Assembly: GCA_024235395.1 (NCBI GenBank)
Contig: JACKMK010000001.1
Location: 1,550,001 to 1,614,000, forward strand
Direction of reading: 5' to 3'
From: Chromatiaceae bacterium
Lineage (GTDB): Bacteria > Pseudomonadota > Gammaproteobacteria > Chromatiales > Chromatiaceae
DNA: 64,000 nucleotides
The notes under the pieces were generated by a model. The model was not told where the DNA came from, made no database searches, and saw only the letters and a program-made list of their open reading frames with translations. Positions 28,475 to 37,804 of this stretch are shown here, one piece after another. The translations under genes were made by a program, and so were the position numbers. Every line of letters starts with the position of its first letter. Position 1 is the stretch's first letter.

Positions 28475-29878
28475 ATGCATGCCATCGGATCACCAAAGGT
28501 CGCCACAGTGGGCGCATCCGCCGGCCGTAGCCGGCCCGGGACCCGGCTCGCCGGCGCACTTTTCCTGGCAGTGCTGTTGGCGCTCTGTGCTGGGACGGCC
28601 GGCGCAGAGACGCCTACCGAGGTCGACCTGGCGTCGGGTTTTACAATGCAGGTGCTGCAGTTTCCGGCACGCCACGAACGCCTGCTGATATGGATCCCGT
28701 CGAAATACGGCATCCGCGACGGCAACATCCCGTTCGCGCAATCGGTGCAGCGGCAGGGCATCGACTACTGGCTGGTCGATCTGCACGGTTCCTACATGGC
28801 ACCCACCGGTCGCTATGCGTACGCCGAGTTCGAACCGGGCCACATCAAGGAGCTGATCGATTACGCCGTCCGGCAGGGCTGGAAAGACATCGTCCTCGGC
28901 GGGGAGAGCCGTGGAGCGACGCTCGCGATGCAGGCCGCGCGCATCTGGCAGCTCGAGAACCCGGGCGGCAAGGCGCTCAAGGGCATGTTGTTCTACCACC
29001 CCTACCTGATCGACGGTTCGACCCCGATCGGCCAGACGGCACGCTTTCTTCCGATCGCACGCGCGACCAACCTGCCGATCTATATCTTCCAGCCGCAGCT
29101 GAACACCAAGTTTCTGCACAGCCAGGCGTTGATGGATCAGCTCCAGAGCGGTGGCGCCGCGGTGTATTTTCATTTCCTCGACGGAGTCAGGGGCGGCTTC
29201 CATCTGCGCGATGCCGACAGCCTGACCGCGCGCGAATCCATCGAACGAGACCTGGTCGGTGAACGTGTCCGCAAGGCGTTCGGCCTGCTGTCGCGGCTGC
29301 CGACACCGCCCACGGCCGCCATGGAACCCGGGATGCCGATTGCCGAACACACTGGGCAGGTATCCGACGACAACACACTGGTACCGATCGGGCGCGGCCC
29401 GACGCCGCCGTTGAGCCTGCGCGACGACCAGGGCCGACGCATCGACCTCGGTGATCTCGACGGGCAGGTGGTTCTGGTCAACTTCTGGGCCAGCTGGTGT
29501 GGACCCTGCGTCAGGGAGATCGCCTCGCTGACCCGCCTGAACGAACGCTACCGCGACAAACCGTTTCGCATACTGGCGGTCAATATCGGTGAAAGCGCCG
29601 AACATGTCGCCACGTTCTTCGACGACCGGGGCATCACGCCCAGCTTCGACCTATTGTTCGATCGCGACAGTGAGGCGGCCAAGGCGTGGCGGGTGTATGC
29701 CGTACCCTCAACCTACCTGCTCGATAAGGAACACCGTATTCGTTACGGCTACCGGGGGGCGCTGAAATGGGACAAGACGAGCGTCGTGGAGATCATCGAT
29801 GACCTGCTCTCCCGGCCTCGCGACGCGGCCCGGGCGCACACCGCGAGGCGTCAGCCCGGCGAACGCGCCGCCGAGTGA
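28475..29878 (+). CDS. Secreted alpha/beta-hydrolase fused to a TlpA-like thioredoxin domain
   Basis: The 467-residue product begins with a signal peptide (core about 26-40, cleavage after AGA near 44). Residues about 50-270 look like an alpha/beta-hydrolase with a nucleophile-elbow GGESRG around Ser145 and a later DGVRGGFH. After a linker, residues about 305-445 form a TlpA/ResA-type thioredoxin domain with active site WCGPC (341-345) and the cis-proline loop VPSTYLL. The two domains together suggest a periplasmic enzyme with thiol-disulfide capacity. ATG 28475 is the last start that keeps the signal peptide; GTG 28508 is possible. The last 28 bases overlap the convergent PlcP-like gene. Substrate is unknown. 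Confidence 0.82.
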   Translation: MHAIGSPKVATVGASAGRSRPGTRLAGALFLAVLLALCAGTAGAETPTEVDLASGFTMQVLQFPARHERLLIWIPSKYGIRDGNIPFAQSVQRQGIDYWLVDLHGSYMAPTGRYAYAEFEPGHIKELIDYAVRQGWKDIVLGGESRGATLAMQAARIWQLENPGGKALKGMLFYHPYLIDGSTPIGQTARFLPIARATNLPIYIFQPQLNTKFLHSQALMDQLQSGGAAVYFHFLDGVRGGFHLRDADSLTARESIERDLVGERVRKAFGLLSRLPTPPTAAMEPGMPIAEHTGQVSDDNTLVPIGRGPTPPLSLRDDQGRRIDLGDLDGQVVLVNFWASWCGPCVREIASLTRLNERYRDKPFRILAVNIGESAEHVATFFDDRGITPSFDLLFDRDSEAAKAWRVYAVPSTYLLDKEHRIRYGYRGALKWDKTSVVEIIDDLLSRPRDAARAHTARRQPGERAAE

Positions 29879-30705
29879 CGCGCGAACGCGGGCACGCCCT
29901 CACCTTCGGCGCTACCCGGAAGGCGGGGCGGCGCATCGAGTTCCGTCTCGCAGCAGACGACCTCCTTGGCGTCGGCCCAATGCAGGATGCTCAACACACC
30001 CTGGTGATCCTCGACCATCGCGGTACAGCTCTCGACCCAGTCGCCGGTGTTGCAATACAGGGTGTCGCCGATGTAGCGCAGCTCCGCCTTGTGGATATGG
30101 CCGCAGACCACCGCGTCTATATCGCGACGGCGTGCCTCGTCGGCGACCAGGCGTTCGAAATCGGAGATGAAGTTCACCGCGTTTTTTACGCGGTGCTTGA
30201 GGAAGGCGGACAGGGACCAATACGGATAACCCAGGCGGCGGCGTACCAGGTTGAAGTAGTGATTCACAGTCAACGCGACTTCGTAGGACCAGTCGCCGAG
30301 CATTGCGAGCCATTTCGCGTACCGCACCACGCCGTCGAAACGGTCGCCGTGCAACATCAGGATTCGCCGACCGTCCTTGGTGGTGTGCAGCGGTTCCTCC
30401 TGGATCTGGATGCCGCCGAACCAGAGGTCCAGGTAGTTGCGCAGGAACTCGTCGTGGTTACCCGGCACGTAGACGACACGGGTGCCCTTCCTGGCCTGCC
30501 GCAGGATCTTCTGTACCACGTCGTTGTGTTGTCTCGGCCAGTACCAACTGCGCCTGAGCCGCCAACCGTCGATGATGTCGCCCAGCAGGTAGATGTGGTC
30601 GGCGTCATTGTTGCGGATGAAATCGAGCAGGAACTCGGCCTTGCAGCCACGCGTCCCGAGATGGATGTCCGACAGCCAGACTGCCCGGTATTTTCTTTCA
30701 CTCAT
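29851..30705 (-). CDS. plcP: PlcP-like metallophosphoesterase
   Basis: This 284-residue calcineurin-type metallophosphoesterase has the metal ligands Asp13/His15 (SDIHLG), Asp43 (GDIIDGW), Asn83/His84 (GNHDE), His119 (LHGD) and His203/His205 (CGHIH). It is often annotated as UDP-2,3-diacylglucosamine pyrophosphatase (LpxH-like). The SWYWP and VKNAVNFI segments resemble PlcP, the phospholipase C-type enzyme that frees diacylglycerol from phospholipids under phosphate limitation. It is last in a run with two GT4 glycosyltransferases and diacylglycerol kinase, which supports PlcP. The C-terminal tail overlaps the convergent hydrolase-TlpA gene by 28 bases. Confidence 0.8.
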   Translation of the reverse strand: MSERKYRAVWLSDIHLGTRGCKAEFLLDFIRNNDADHIYLLGDIIDGWRLRRSWYWPRQHNDVVQKILRQARKGTRVVYVPGNHDEFLRNYLDLWFGGIQIQEEPLHTTKDGRRILMLHGDRFDGVVRYAKWLAMLGDWSYEVALTVNHYFNLVRRRLGYPYWSLSAFLKHRVKNAVNFISDFERLVADEARRRDIDAVVCGHIHKAELRYIGDTLYCNTGDWVESCTAMVEDHQGVLSILHWADAKEVVCCETELDAPPRLPGSAEGEGVPAFARHSAARSPG

Positions 30706-30837
30706 GCGCTGCGTCTCGATGGGCTGCGTTGCGCGCGATCTTCGCAGCAGCCTATGTCAGCCAGGTGACATCGTTCGATATACATGGCTGTCTGTTTCGA
30801 GACGGCTGATTGCGCGCCGCGTCGTGCAGGCCGTTGC

Positions 30838-31227
30838 TCACCACAGGTGGAATCCCGGAAAGAAGTGTTCCACCGCGACGGTCGACCAGACGACGATCAA
30901 CAGCAGCAGGGTCAGGAAAACGGCTGCCGACCCCATATCCTTGGCCCGCCCCGACAACTTGTGCGGCTCGTCGCCGATCCTGTCGACGACCGCCTCGATG
31001 CCCGAGTTCAGCAGTTCGACGATCACGACCAGCAACAGGGTGGCGACCAGCAACGCGATCTGTACCGCGTTCTGTCCCAGCCAAAGTGCCAGCGGCAGAA
31101 ACGCGACCGCCAACAGGGTCTCCTGCCTGAAGGCCGACTCGTACTTCCAGGCGGCGCGAAACCCCTTGAGCGAGTAACCCGCCGCCTTGATGATGCGTCT
31201 TAGGCCGGTATCGCCTGGCTTTGCCAT
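30838..31227 (-). CDS. dgkA: Diacylglycerol kinase, DgkA type
   Basis: This encodes 129 residues with three membrane helices (about 35-51, 54-72 and 99-118). The DgkA signature ELLNSGIEAVVDR with Glu71 and Glu78, and the following KDMGSAAV, are in place. It phosphorylates diacylglycerol to phosphatidic acid in the inner membrane, recycling the lipid. The start ATG 31227 follows AGAGG; the gene overlaps the upstream glycosyltransferase by 28 bases. Next to a PlcP-like phosphodiesterase it may balance the diacylglycerol that this enzyme releases. Confidence 0.93.
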   Translation of the reverse strand: MAKPGDTGLRRIIKAAGYSLKGFRAAWKYESAFRQETLLAVAFLPLALWLGQNAVQIALLVATLLLVVIVELLNSGIEAVVDRIGDEPHKLSGRAKDMGSAAVFLTLLLLIVVWSTVAVEHFFPGFHLW

Positions 31228-32252
31228 TGTGCCTCTTTCACCGCCGGAGCCTTGTCGCCGTTGATCGGCACCAGCGCGTGCAGAAACTGCCGCGCGATCG
31301 ATGCCCAGTCGTATTGCAGGGCCTGCGCCCGGCAAAGGTCACGGTCCAGCGTCGCTGCGCGCGCGATCGCGACGCCCAGGTCGGCGTCCATGATCCCGGT
31401 CACGCCTTGCTGCAGCACGTCCCTGGGCCCGGTGACCGGAAATGCCGCCACCGGCGTACCGCTGGCGATCGCCTCGAGCATCACCAGCCCGAAGGTATCG
31501 GTCAGCGACGGGAACACGAACACGTCGGCCGCTGCGTAGTAGCCTGCCAGCTCCTCGCCGTATTTCGCCCCGGCAAACACGACTTCCGGATACCGCTGTC
31601 GCAGCTCCTTGAGGCTGGGCCCGTCGCCGACGACCACCTTGGTACCCGGCAACGGCAGTCCGAGGAAGGCATCGAGGTTCTTCTCCGGTGCGACGCGCCC
31701 GACATTCAGGTAGATCGGGCCTGCCCAGTCATGCGTTCGCCTGCGCGACGGTGCGAACAGACCGGTATCGACACCGCGCCCCCAGACCTCGAGGTGACGG
31801 AAGCCACGCCGTTCCAGGTCGTCCTTCAGCGACTGCGTCGGCACCAGGGTGCGAAACGCCGGTCTGTGGAATCGGCGGACCAGCGGATAGGTCAGCCCGA
31901 GCGGCACCGGCAGCCGTTCGCGGATGTACTCAGGGAATCGCGTATGGAACGACGTCGTAAAGGTGTATCCACGTCGCAGACAGTACCGCCGGACGTAGTG
32001 ACCGATCGGGCCCTCGGTGCTGATGTGGATCGCATCCGGGTTGAATGCGTCGATGCGCGCACCCAGGCCCGTGAGCCAGGTCGAGATCCGGATCTCCGGA
32101 TAGCTCGGCATCGGAAACGACGGGTAGTCTCCAACCGCAACGGCCTCCACCTGGTGCCCGTGGTTGCGCAGTTCCGCCACCATCGTACTGAGGGTCGTCA
32201 CGACGCCGTTGATCTGTGGATGCCAGGCATCCGTGGCCAGCAGAAGCCTCAT
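31200..32252 (-). CDS. GT4 glycosyltransferase, Agt-like (diacylglycerol glycosylation)
   Basis: This 350-residue GT-B fold enzyme of family 4 has an N-terminus (LLATDAWHPQINGVVTTL), a middle ISTEGPIGHYVRRYC and a TSFHTRFPEYIRERLP segment. These match the Agt-type glycosyltransferases that build glucosyl- or glucuronosyl-diacylglycerol. The C-terminal half carries the nucleotide-sugar site with GDGPSL and the EAIASGTPV acidic motif. Start ATG 32252 is in line with family members. It sits between another GT4 gene and dgkA, with a PlcP-like gene downstream, so it probably makes phosphorus-free glycolipids at the inner membrane. The sugar donor is unknown. Confidence 0.8.
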   Translation of the reverse strand: MRLLLATDAWHPQINGVVTTLSTMVAELRNHGHQVEAVAVGDYPSFPMPSYPEIRISTWLTGLGARIDAFNPDAIHISTEGPIGHYVRRYCLRRGYTFTTSFHTRFPEYIRERLPVPLGLTYPLVRRFHRPAFRTLVPTQSLKDDLERRGFRHLEVWGRGVDTGLFAPSRRRTHDWAGPIYLNVGRVAPEKNLDAFLGLPLPGTKVVVGDGPSLKELRQRYPEVVFAGAKYGEELAGYYAAADVFVFPSLTDTFGLVMLEAIASGTPVAAFPVTGPRDVLQQGVTGIMDADLGVAIARAATLDRDLCRAQALQYDWASIARQFLHALVPINGDKAPAVKEAQWQSQAIPA

Positions 32253-32300
32253 CGGTACCGCTCGACGCCTGTGGCCCCAGTCTTTGCACATCGGTTCATA

Positions 32301-33527
32301 TCATCGCCCTTGGTCCACGATCCTCTCACCGGCCGCCGCAACACCATCGTGCATAGGTTCATCCTCGGACCGGACCTCACCGGCCAGCACGCCCCGGTAG
32401 AAATCGAGCATCCGCTGTGCCTTGGCTTCGGTGCTCCAGGCGCCCGCGTAGGCGATCCCACGACGCGCCAGTTCGACGCGTTGCCCTGCATCGGCGTACA
32501 GCGTGATCACACGGTCGGCAAACGCCTGCGGCTGTGGCGGCGAGATCAGGCAGCCCTGTCCCTCGACCAGTACGTCCAGACTGCCCATGCTCGCGGTCGA
32601 GACCACCGGTAGACCACTGGCCATCGCCTCCAGCAGTACAAGCCCCTGGGTCTCGGTCTGCGACGCAAACACGAAGGTATCGCTCGCCTGGTAACACTCC
32701 AGGAGTTCGGTCGAGCGATCCAGGTAGCCGACGAAGCGTATCTGTGCACCACGCCCTGTCGCGTGGGCCCTCTTGCGCAGGCCCTGCAACGCCGGGCCCT
32801 CCCCGGCGATCAGCAGCATCGCATGCGGAACCGCCGCCTGTACCCGTTCGAACATCGCGATCAACAGCTCGATGTTCTTTTCATGAGCGACCCGGCCCAC
32901 GTACAACAGCAGGTAGGCATCGTCAGGCAGCCCATGGCGTTCTCTGAACGCGTTGTGCGGCACCACCTCGAAACTTGCTTCCGGCAGACCGGTGGCGATC
33001 ACCGCGGCGGGCCGGCTCACGCCGTACTCGCGCAGCTTCTCGAGCATCTGTCGCGATGGCGAGATCACGGCATCGACCTGGTTGCACTGACGCCGCGAAT
33101 ACCGGCGGGCCATCGCGCGCAGCCAGGCCCCTGGCAGCCAGGTCAGGTATTTCTCGAAGTACGCCTCGAAGAAGGTGTGATAGCTGACGACCACCGGGAC
33201 ACCCAGTGCACGCCCCAGATGGATGCCGGCATAGTGGGCGACGAACGGCGTCTGTACGTGCACGATATCGATATCCCGTTGCTTCAGTTGCGGCACGAGG
33301 CGCTTGATCGCGCTCATCGACATCAGGCGGTCTTCCGGGTCGAACGGCAGGCGTACGGCCGGGATCCGCAGCACCTCGAATGCCGGCTCGTAGGCGTCGG
33401 GATACCGGGGTGCGATCAGCGTGACACGATGGCCCTGTTCGAGAAAAGACCCGGCGAATGTCTGGATCGAGGTCGACACCCCGTTGATACGCGGAAAATA
33501 CACATCGGACAGCATCAGGATATGCAT
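32301..33527 (-). CDS. GT4 family glycosyltransferase
   Basis: This encodes 408 residues of GT-B fold. The N-terminal part begins with LMLSDVYFPRINGVSTSI and contains the YHTFFEAY acceptor-side segment; the C-terminal part has YVGRVAHEKN, GEGPAL and the EAMASGLPV donor motif. It resembles SqdX/Agt/PimB-like transferases that act on membrane lipids. It is the first gene of the run, 48 bases before the Agt-like gene, and the two may add successive sugars. A role in glycolipid or cell-surface glycan synthesis is inferred from context. Confidence 0.82.
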   Translation of the reverse strand: MHILMLSDVYFPRINGVSTSIQTFAGSFLEQGHRVTLIAPRYPDAYEPAFEVLRIPAVRLPFDPEDRLMSMSAIKRLVPQLKQRDIDIVHVQTPFVAHYAGIHLGRALGVPVVVSYHTFFEAYFEKYLTWLPGAWLRAMARRYSRRQCNQVDAVISPSRQMLEKLREYGVSRPAAVIATGLPEASFEVVPHNAFRERHGLPDDAYLLLYVGRVAHEKNIELLIAMFERVQAAVPHAMLLIAGEGPALQGLRKRAHATGRGAQIRFVGYLDRSTELLECYQASDTFVFASQTETQGLVLLEAMASGLPVVSTASMGSLDVLVEGQGCLISPPQPQAFADRVITLYADAGQRVELARRGIAYAGAWSTEAKAQRMLDFYRGVLAGEVRSEDEPMHDGVAAAGERIVDQGR

Positions 33528-33722
33528 GGATTCGACACCGGGTCCGCAGCGTTCGCTGTCGGCTCAACCACTCAGTTGCGCGCACTGTATGTCCGCAACT
33601 TGGCAGTTTGATGACGGTACAAGGCCATGTGTCGCTCACGTTCCCGACGATGCCGGCGGTCACACGATTGCAACCTGGACGCGGTAGGCTGTCGGGCAAT
33701 GTGAGAAAAATGTTTCCGTGAT

Positions 33723-34514
33723 ATGTACAGCAAAGACAGGCTGCTGATCCTGGATGCCGATGGAACGACCATCGATGCCTTCGCTGCCATCGAACGCACG
33801 TTCCAGCTGCACGACATGGACATCGGCAACCTGGAACGCTTCCAGAAGCGCCGGCATCTGTTCAAGTACCTCGGCGGCCTCAAGGAGTTCCCGAGCAACC
33901 TGAAGCGTCAACTGGGCAAGCAGCAGCGCGCTAGGCTGATCGACACGCTGACGCAGGTCTACCGCTACGAGGCGAGCCTGTATGACTGCATCGGACCCTG
34001 GATAAACCGCCTGATCGGACACGACGGCATCCGCATCGGCATGGTCACGCGCAACATCACGCGTGAACCCCTGGATACGCTGCGCTGCCTGCTCGAACGT
34101 CATGCCGTGGATGTCGACCGGCTCGATTTCCTGATCCATATCCCGCTGAAGAGCGACAAGACCGCCGCGTTCAGACAGGCACGTGACGATCGTCGGATCA
34201 ACCCGGCAAGGTGCTACGCCTGCGGCGACGAGAAGAAGGACTTCACCGCCGCCGTGGCGGCCGGCATGCATCCGTTCATGGTGTCCTACGGTTTCGAGGA
34301 CTTCGCGCGACTGACCCGCAAGGTCGGTGTGCCGCCCGAGTTGATCGCGCAATCCCCCGATGAACTGTGCACGCGCGTCCTGCACGCGCTGGATATCGAG
34401 CCGGCAGGCAACCGGGATCTACTGGAACGGGCGGATCGGCGCGACGCACCCCGTGCCGTCGCGATTCCGCATCGGCGACACGACGCCGCGAATCAACGCC
34501 GCATCGCCGGTTGA
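33723..34514 (+). CDS. HAD-superfamily phosphatase
   Basis: This 263-residue protein has the HAD nucleophile motif DADGT (Asp11, Asp13), a threonine in the MVTRN segment (motif II), a lysine in IPLKSDK and the acidic GDEKKDF (motif IV). The cap region lies between motifs I and II and contains a basic stretch. It belongs to the phosphoglycolate-phosphatase-like group, but the substrate cannot be told. It is divergent from the glycosyltransferase operon, separated by 195 bases. The last 40 residues are polar, Arg-rich and probably disordered. Confidence 0.75.
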   Translation: MYSKDRLLILDADGTTIDAFAAIERTFQLHDMDIGNLERFQKRRHLFKYLGGLKEFPSNLKRQLGKQQRARLIDTLTQVYRYEASLYDCIGPWINRLIGHDGIRIGMVTRNITREPLDTLRCLLERHAVDVDRLDFLIHIPLKSDKTAAFRQARDDRRINPARCYACGDEKKDFTAAVAAGMHPFMVSYGFEDFARLTRKVGVPPELIAQSPDELCTRVLHALDIEPAGNRDLLERADRRDAPRAVAIPHRRHDAANQRRIAG

Positions 34515-34608
34515 CCGCTCACAGGGTCTTCCGTGGCGCGCCAGCGCTGCCGGATGGCGGTCGACGGTCGGCCCCTTTCCACCGATCCCTCCTCCCTGTC
34601 GGGGACCG

Positions 34609-36057
34609 TCAGGCATGGTCACGCAGGGGCCGCAGCCAACCCACCAGCAGGATCGCCAGCGACGAGGCAACGAACGCGGGCAACAGTTCGTACAGGTCGA
34701 ACCAGCCGCCCTGCAGGGATTTCCAGCCCCAGACCGTCAGTCCGCCGACGACCATGCCGGCCATCGCGGCGGCACGGCTCATGCGCGGCCAGAACAATGA
34801 CAGCAGGATCACCGGACCGAACGCTGCGCCGAAACCGGCCCAGGCATAGGCGACGAGATCGAGCACCTTGCTCTCCGGGTCCGTCGCGAGGGTGAACGCC
34901 AGCACTGCGATCACCACCACCGCGATGCGCGCAACCGCGATCATCCTGCGATCATCCGCGTCACGACCGAACAGCCGTCGATACAGGTCCTCGGACAGGG
35001 CCGAGGCGGCCACCAGCAGCTGCGAGTCGGCGGTGCTCATGATCGCCGCCAGGATCGCCGCGAGCAGGATACCGGCGACCAGGGGATGGAACAGCTGCGC
35101 GGCCAACAGGATGAACACCTTCTCGGCGTCGGCACCCTGCAATGGCGGTTGCAGCCAATCGATCCCCACCAACCCCACCGCGCCGGCGCCGAGCATGCCT
35201 ATCAGTGTCCAGGCGATCGCGATGCGCCGCGCGCCCGGGATCAGCTCGACCGACCTGATCGCCATGAAGCGCGCCAGGATGTGTGGCTGGCCGAAGTAGC
35301 CCAGCCCCCAGGCCAGCAACGACAATACGGCCAGCAGACCGAGGGGCTCACCGCTTGCACTGGTCAAGGGGTCGAGCAAGGCAGCGTTCCTGTCCGCCAG
35401 CCCGGTGACCACGGCGTCGACGCCGCCCTGCAGGGCGAACACCATGACCGGCACGATCACGAGTGCGGCGGCCATCAACAGTCCCTGCGCGACGTCGGTC
35501 CATGACACCGCGAGGAATCCACCGAGCAGCGTGTAAACGATGATCACCAGGGTGCCCACGGCCACCGCGGTGATGTACGGCAGCCCAAAGACCTCCTCGA
35601 ACAGCTTGCCGGCCGCGACCAGGCCGGACGAGGTGTAGAACAGGAAAAAGATCAGGATCAGCAGTGCGGCGGTGATGCGCAACGCACCCGAGGGATCGCG
35701 AAAGCGATGCTCGAGGTAGGCCGGGATCGTCAGGGCGTCGCCCGCATGCTCGGTGGCCACTCTCAGGCGCGGCGCGACCAGGTGCCAGTTGGCATAGGTG
35801 CCCAACCCCAGGCCCAGGATCAACCACCCGGCTTCGAGCCCGGCGAGATACGCGTAGCCGGGCAGGCCGAGTAACAGCCAGCCGCTCATGTCCGTCGCGC
35901 CGGCCGACAGGGCCGCGACCCAGTGCCCGATACCGCGACCGGCCAACAGATAGTCCTTGATATCGAAAAGTCGCGAGCGCGCGCGCCAGCCCAGGTAAAG
36001 CATGAACAGCACGTAGGCGACGAACGTCGTGGCAATCAGGCCGGAGTCTTCGATCAT
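34609..36057 (-). CDS. putP: Sodium:solute symporter, PutP-like
   Basis: This 482-residue protein with about 13 membrane segments belongs to the sodium:solute symporter family. The N-terminal GRGIGHWVAALSAGATDMSGWLLLGLPG is typical of the proline permease PutP and carries the sodium- and substrate-site region; a second signature is GYFGQPHILARFMA. It would import proline or a similar solute with sodium. Start ATG 36057 was chosen over the extended frame to 36201, whose added part is not membrane-like. No putA is visible nearby, so osmoprotectant rather than catabolic uptake is possible. Confidence 0.87.
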   Translation of the reverse strand: MIEDSGLIATTFVAYVLFMLYLGWRARSRLFDIKDYLLAGRGIGHWVAALSAGATDMSGWLLLGLPGYAYLAGLEAGWLILGLGLGTYANWHLVAPRLRVATEHAGDALTIPAYLEHRFRDPSGALRITAALLILIFFLFYTSSGLVAAGKLFEEVFGLPYITAVAVGTLVIIVYTLLGGFLAVSWTDVAQGLLMAAALVIVPVMVFALQGGVDAVVTGLADRNAALLDPLTSASGEPLGLLAVLSLLAWGLGYFGQPHILARFMAIRSVELIPGARRIAIAWTLIGMLGAGAVGLVGIDWLQPPLQGADAEKVFILLAAQLFHPLVAGILLAAILAAIMSTADSQLLVAASALSEDLYRRLFGRDADDRRMIAVARIAVVVIAVLAFTLATDPESKVLDLVAYAWAGFGAAFGPVILLSLFWPRMSRAAAMAGMVVGGLTVWGWKSLQGGWFDLYELLPAFVASSLAILLVGWLRPLRDHA

Positions 36058-36407
36058 GGCTTCACCGGGCGTCGATTTCCCACAGAGGCGAGTGACAATC
36101 CGCGAATGGCGGAGCATGCAACAGAACCGGGCAGCTGGCGAATCCCGGTTGCAGGAACACCTCGGAGGCGTGCGGAGTATCCCGGACCGCCGCACCCCCA
36201 CGGACGCATGACTTTATGCGGCCAATCCAGGAAACAACCCGGGCCATCGGGGGCAAGCTCCAGTCAAATTGGTCTGTGGATTGCGGCTGGACGATGTCCG
36301 CTGGCGGCCAGGAAGAGACATTCGCGGGAGAGCCAAGAGCAGACTGCTTCCGGCCGAAACCGCTCTTCGGACAATCGGACGCATTGTCAGCAATCGGGGG
36401 CACTAGC
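36058..36407. other. Intergenic region without recognised gene
   Basis: About 350 bases lie between the symporter start and the end of the orphan gene at 36408, both on the minus strand. Open frames exist on both strands but none has a ribosome site, signal or family resemblance. The right part becomes AT-richer, marking the edge of the foreign-looking patch. Confidence 0.4.
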
Positions 36408-36863
36408 CTAGACTGAGTTCCACAGATCAACTAAAGGGATTGCGTTTTCGTTACCAATTGTTGAGAAATGAACATCAGAGGCGATGAGGCTGAGATAATA
36501 ATCGTGGCTTTCAACGACGTAATGCTGGTAGGCACTTTTGTCATACTGTTGCCAATTGGCGTCGTTACTGGAACGCTCGGCAATGAGACCTTTCAGAAGC
36601 GTGGAATCTGGAACAACAAGGTAGTAAGACCTGAGATCCGTGTCTTCGACTTTTGGGTAGCCCCTGGTGCTCAAATGGCGGGTCCATGCCACATGCCATA
36701 CACCTTCAAAATGAAGACAACCAATGTAAGGTGCATCTTCACCAGGAGATTCCCAGCATTTAAAATATGTCCATGCCTCGTCTCTTACATGATGCAAAAT
36801 TACAAAATTCTGGGGGTCTTTCCAGACATCCAACGCGACCGGAACAGCAATATCATACGCCAT
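36408..36863 (-). CDS. Orphan hypothetical protein in an AT-rich patch
   Basis: This 151-residue soluble protein is rich in Trp, Tyr and His. It has no signal peptide, no membrane segment and no domain I recognise. Its base composition is visibly more AT-rich than the neighbours and codon use differs, suggesting recent transfer. It is divergent from the secreted protein gene at 37043 across an AT-rich 180-base gap. The start ATG 36863 has no strong ribosome site. It is likely a real gene because the composition bias follows the frame and the protein looks well folded, but function is unknown. Confidence 0.5.
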   Translation of the reverse strand: MAYDIAVPVALDVWKDPQNFVILHHVRDEAWTYFKCWESPGEDAPYIGCLHFEGVWHVAWTRHLSTRGYPKVEDTDLRSYYLVVPDSTLLKGLIAERSSNDANWQQYDKSAYQHYVVESHDYYLSLIASDVHFSTIGNENAIPLVDLWNSV

Positions 36864-37042
36864 TTTTAACTCTATCCTTCGACTAGGATTCGATTATCAA
36901 ATTAACTGAAAAACAGGCACGTAAAAAACGAATATCAAGATCATTATGCCTCAGTGTTTTTGCGTTAGGCCAAGTACTGGTCGTTGAGAAGTGGGTAAAG
37001 TGTAGAAGTCGCAGCACCGACCACGGCAGTGAGGATAATCCG

Positions 37043-37804
37043 ATGAGAAATCGTAAGAATGCTCCGCTCCTTCTCCTTCTGGCCTTGATAGTTTTATTGC
37101 CGAGTGTTGCAAACGCGAACAGCGGGAATCCCCCTAGCGCTATAGACGTCTTCAAAGAGATCGCAACGATTCAGAAACTCCCGGATCACGGTCTCACCGC
37201 AAAACAGCTTCACGGCGACCGCGATATGGCTCGGCAACTGTTTTCAGGTAAAGACTGGGCTGCCTGGATCAGGCTAGTACGGTATCGCAATCGTTTTCAC
37301 GCAGCCAAGTCGGTCGCTGACATCGCCCGTTCAGAAAAGAGCCTGCTTGAAGAAGCAGACATTGGCAATGCGACCGAATATGCCCGACTTCCTAAGCGAG
37401 AGTACGGTAACGGGAATCATTTTTTAGTGCTTTCAAGTGGCCTCTGGACAATCTCAGTTCGCATTGAGTACTGGCAAGGAACGACCCAAGGCCATGCATC
37501 GCAAGTGGCCGTTCAGTTCGCAAGAGCTTTGTTATCGAACCTTCATGCATTGGGGTTGGGCAACGAAGGGGCAAGCGCCAGTGCGGGGACAGGTATGGAA
37601 ACACAAGGCACACCTGGTCTCGGTGGTTTGATCAGCGGCATCTCGCTCACTGCGGAAGAAGAGCAAATGCTAATTGAGGGCGAAGTGCCTGAAAGGTTTA
37701 TCAACTCGGGATTTCAATCAGGCGGCGGCATCCCGGCTGGCCCGACGGTCAGAATCCCAATGAAAAGCACAGGTACGGGCTTTCGGATCCTCGAAGGCAG
37801 ATAA
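37043..37804 (+). CDS. Secreted hypothetical protein in an AT-rich patch
   Basis: The 253-residue product starts with a signal peptide (MRNRKN, a Leu-rich core, cleavage after ANA near residue 26). The mature part is charged in its first half; the second half has a Gly/Ser/Thr-rich stretch (about 175-200). No cysteine pair, repeat or known domain was seen. Codon use is less GC-biased than in flanking genes. It pairs divergently with the orphan gene at 36408-36863, and the two probably arrived together. Function is unknown. Confidence 0.6.
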   Translation: MRNRKNAPLLLLLALIVLLPSVANANSGNPPSAIDVFKEIATIQKLPDHGLTAKQLHGDRDMARQLFSGKDWAAWIRLVRYRNRFHAAKSVADIARSEKSLLEEADIGNATEYARLPKREYGNGNHFLVLSSGLWTISVRIEYWQGTTQGHASQVAVQFARALLSNLHALGLGNEGASASAGTGMETQGTPGLGGLISGISLTAEEEQMLIEGEVPERFINSGFQSGGGIPAGPTVRIPMKSTGTGFRILEGR

